Shown here one piece after another: positions 5,010 to 5,732 of a stretch of 5,732 bases of DNA. Within the stretch, counting starts at the first letter, position 1. Every line of letters starts with the position of its first letter. The notes under the pieces are model-generated. The model saw only the letters and a list, made by a program, of their open reading frames with translations, searched no databases and was not told the DNA's origin. This DNA is from JBAYNW01 sp041678605 (lineage in GTDB: Bacteria > Cyanobacteriota > Vampirovibrionia > Gastranaerophilales > Gastranaerophilaceae), in the NCBI GenBank assembly GCA_041678605.1, contig JBAYNW010000056.1:1-5732 (forward strand). The letters are read 5' to 3'. A program made the position numbers and the translations under genes.

Positions 5010-5732
5010 TAATAATTCATCTGCCAGCCTTCGTCGATGATGCGGCCGATGCAATAGGTACCAGATTTGTCTGTTCCGCCGTTATATCCGTAATTGCAAC
5101 CTGCATTGGTTTTCCAAGGGCCATATTTAGCCCCCCCGAGAGGATATAAAGCGGGTCCGTTATCATTGTCAATTGCAAATCTAAATATATCACGGCCGAG
5201 AGCATTTGGCTTTTTGAGTCCGTTGACGTCAATAAAAATGGCATTTATACAAATTTTTGTTAAAGAACCGGCTGAACCGCTGCAACCCAAATATGGAGTT
5301 CGAAGTTCAATCGACATGCCATCTGCTGTGATAAACCTGTAATAAGATGCAGAATCATTCCCACTAACAGTGCTACTGCCGTCAAAATTTAGTGCCATTG
5401 TATCCGAGAAACAGCCATATGTAGTAGTGTCACAATTTTTTGCCACGTTAAAATAACCGGCTATTTTATCGCCCATGGTTTTTAAATCCGCCGAATCAAA
5501 GAAGCAGCTCAAATCCCCGATGCAGCCGCCATCGGCGGCCATTTGAATCAGTGCTTGATTCCATAAAGAATAAGCTTTTCTTGCACCTGCAAGATATCCT
5601 GCTTTTTGAGATTCGGCAATCACTCCCGGAATCATAAGCCCTGCAACCACGCCGATAATGCCCAATGTGATTAATACTTCGGCGAGAGTGAAAGCGGGTT
5701 GAAAGGTCAATTTTTCAACGTCGTTGCGATGG
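5009..5732 (-). CDS. Type IV pilin-like / pseudopilin protein, 5' end beyond window
   Basis: A prepilin-type protein, processed by prepilin peptidase and assembled in the envelope as a pilus or type II secretion pseudopilus subunit. The class III signal is A|FTLAEVLITLGIIGVVAG, with cleavage before Phe, Glu at +5 and a hydrophobic helix of about 20 residues. The remaining 200 or so residues form a soluble domain with eight cysteines, an even number that suits disulfides. It also has DVNGLKKPNALGRDIFRFAID and a CIGRIIDEGWQMNY end. I know such DVNG..PN..GRD ends in pilin-like proteins of Gastranaerophilales-type genomes, without an assigned function. The only nearby internal start, TTG at 5710-5708, has no Shine-Dalgarno sequence. 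The frame is open to the window edge (HRNDVEKLTFQPAF), so I treat it as 5'-partial. From the TTG it would be 233 residues. It is not adjacent to other secretion genes here. Confidence 0.85.
   Translation of the reverse strand, partial: HRNDVEKLTFQPAFTLAEVLITLGIIGVVAGLMIPGVIAESQKAGYLAGARKAYSLWNQALIQMAADGGCIGDLSCFFDSADLKTMGDKIAGYFNVAKNCDTTTYGCFSDTMALNFDGSSTVSGNDSASYYRFITADGMSIELRTPYLGCSGSAGSLTKICINAIFIDVNGLKKPNALGRDIFRFAIDNDNGPALYPLGGAKYGPWKTNAGCNYGYNGGTDKSGTYCIGRIIDEGWQMNY

Overview
The window looks like a chromosomal segment from an uncultured, probably gut-associated bacterium. My best guess is Gastranaerophilales / Melainabacteria (Vampirovibrionia). That rests on the style of the class III signal in the last gene (A|FTLAEVLITLGIIGVVAG) and on the abundance of short dispersed repeats. 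It is an inference, not a demonstration, and other AT-rich gut lineages are possible.

Layout, left to right. Positions 1-324 hold no gene and are almost entirely repeat: a C/G-rich palindromic element, a run of degenerate 8-bp tandem units, then one arm of a long inverted repeat. Four complete genes follow, all on the minus strand and so read right to left: tyrS (tyrosyl-tRNA synthetase), cysK (cysteine synthase), cysE (serine O-acetyltransferase) and a FliA/WhiG-type sigma factor. Gaps of about 90-110 bp separate them, each with small palindromes or octamer units. Positions 4256-5008 hold no gene. This stretch carries a probable tyrS promoter, a minus-strand intrinsic terminator, about 240 bp of AT-rich non-repeat DNA, the second arm of the inverted repeat, a composite palindromic repeat and another octamer array. 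The window ends in a minus-strand type IV pilin-like / pseudopilin gene whose 5' end is open at the right edge.

How the genes work together: CysE makes O-acetylserine from serine and acetyl-CoA, and CysK combines it with sulfide to give cysteine, so the two form the complete last two steps of cysteine synthesis. TyrS charges tRNA-Tyr. The sigma factor directs RNA polymerase to alternative (flagellar-type) promoters. Its place after cysE is not explained by any flagellar gene in view. The pilin-like protein would be exported and assembled by a type IV pilus or type II secretion-like system.

The main surprise is the intergenic DNA. At least five arrays of degenerate units repeat with a strict 8-bp period, and neighbouring units resemble each other more than distant ones. 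Two of the arrays lie inside a 107-bp inverted repeat (215-321 and 4649-4755, 102 of 107 positions matching by eye) that brackets the whole four-gene block. Similar octamer-like and repeat-like sequence also appears to run into the 5' end of the pilin reading frame.
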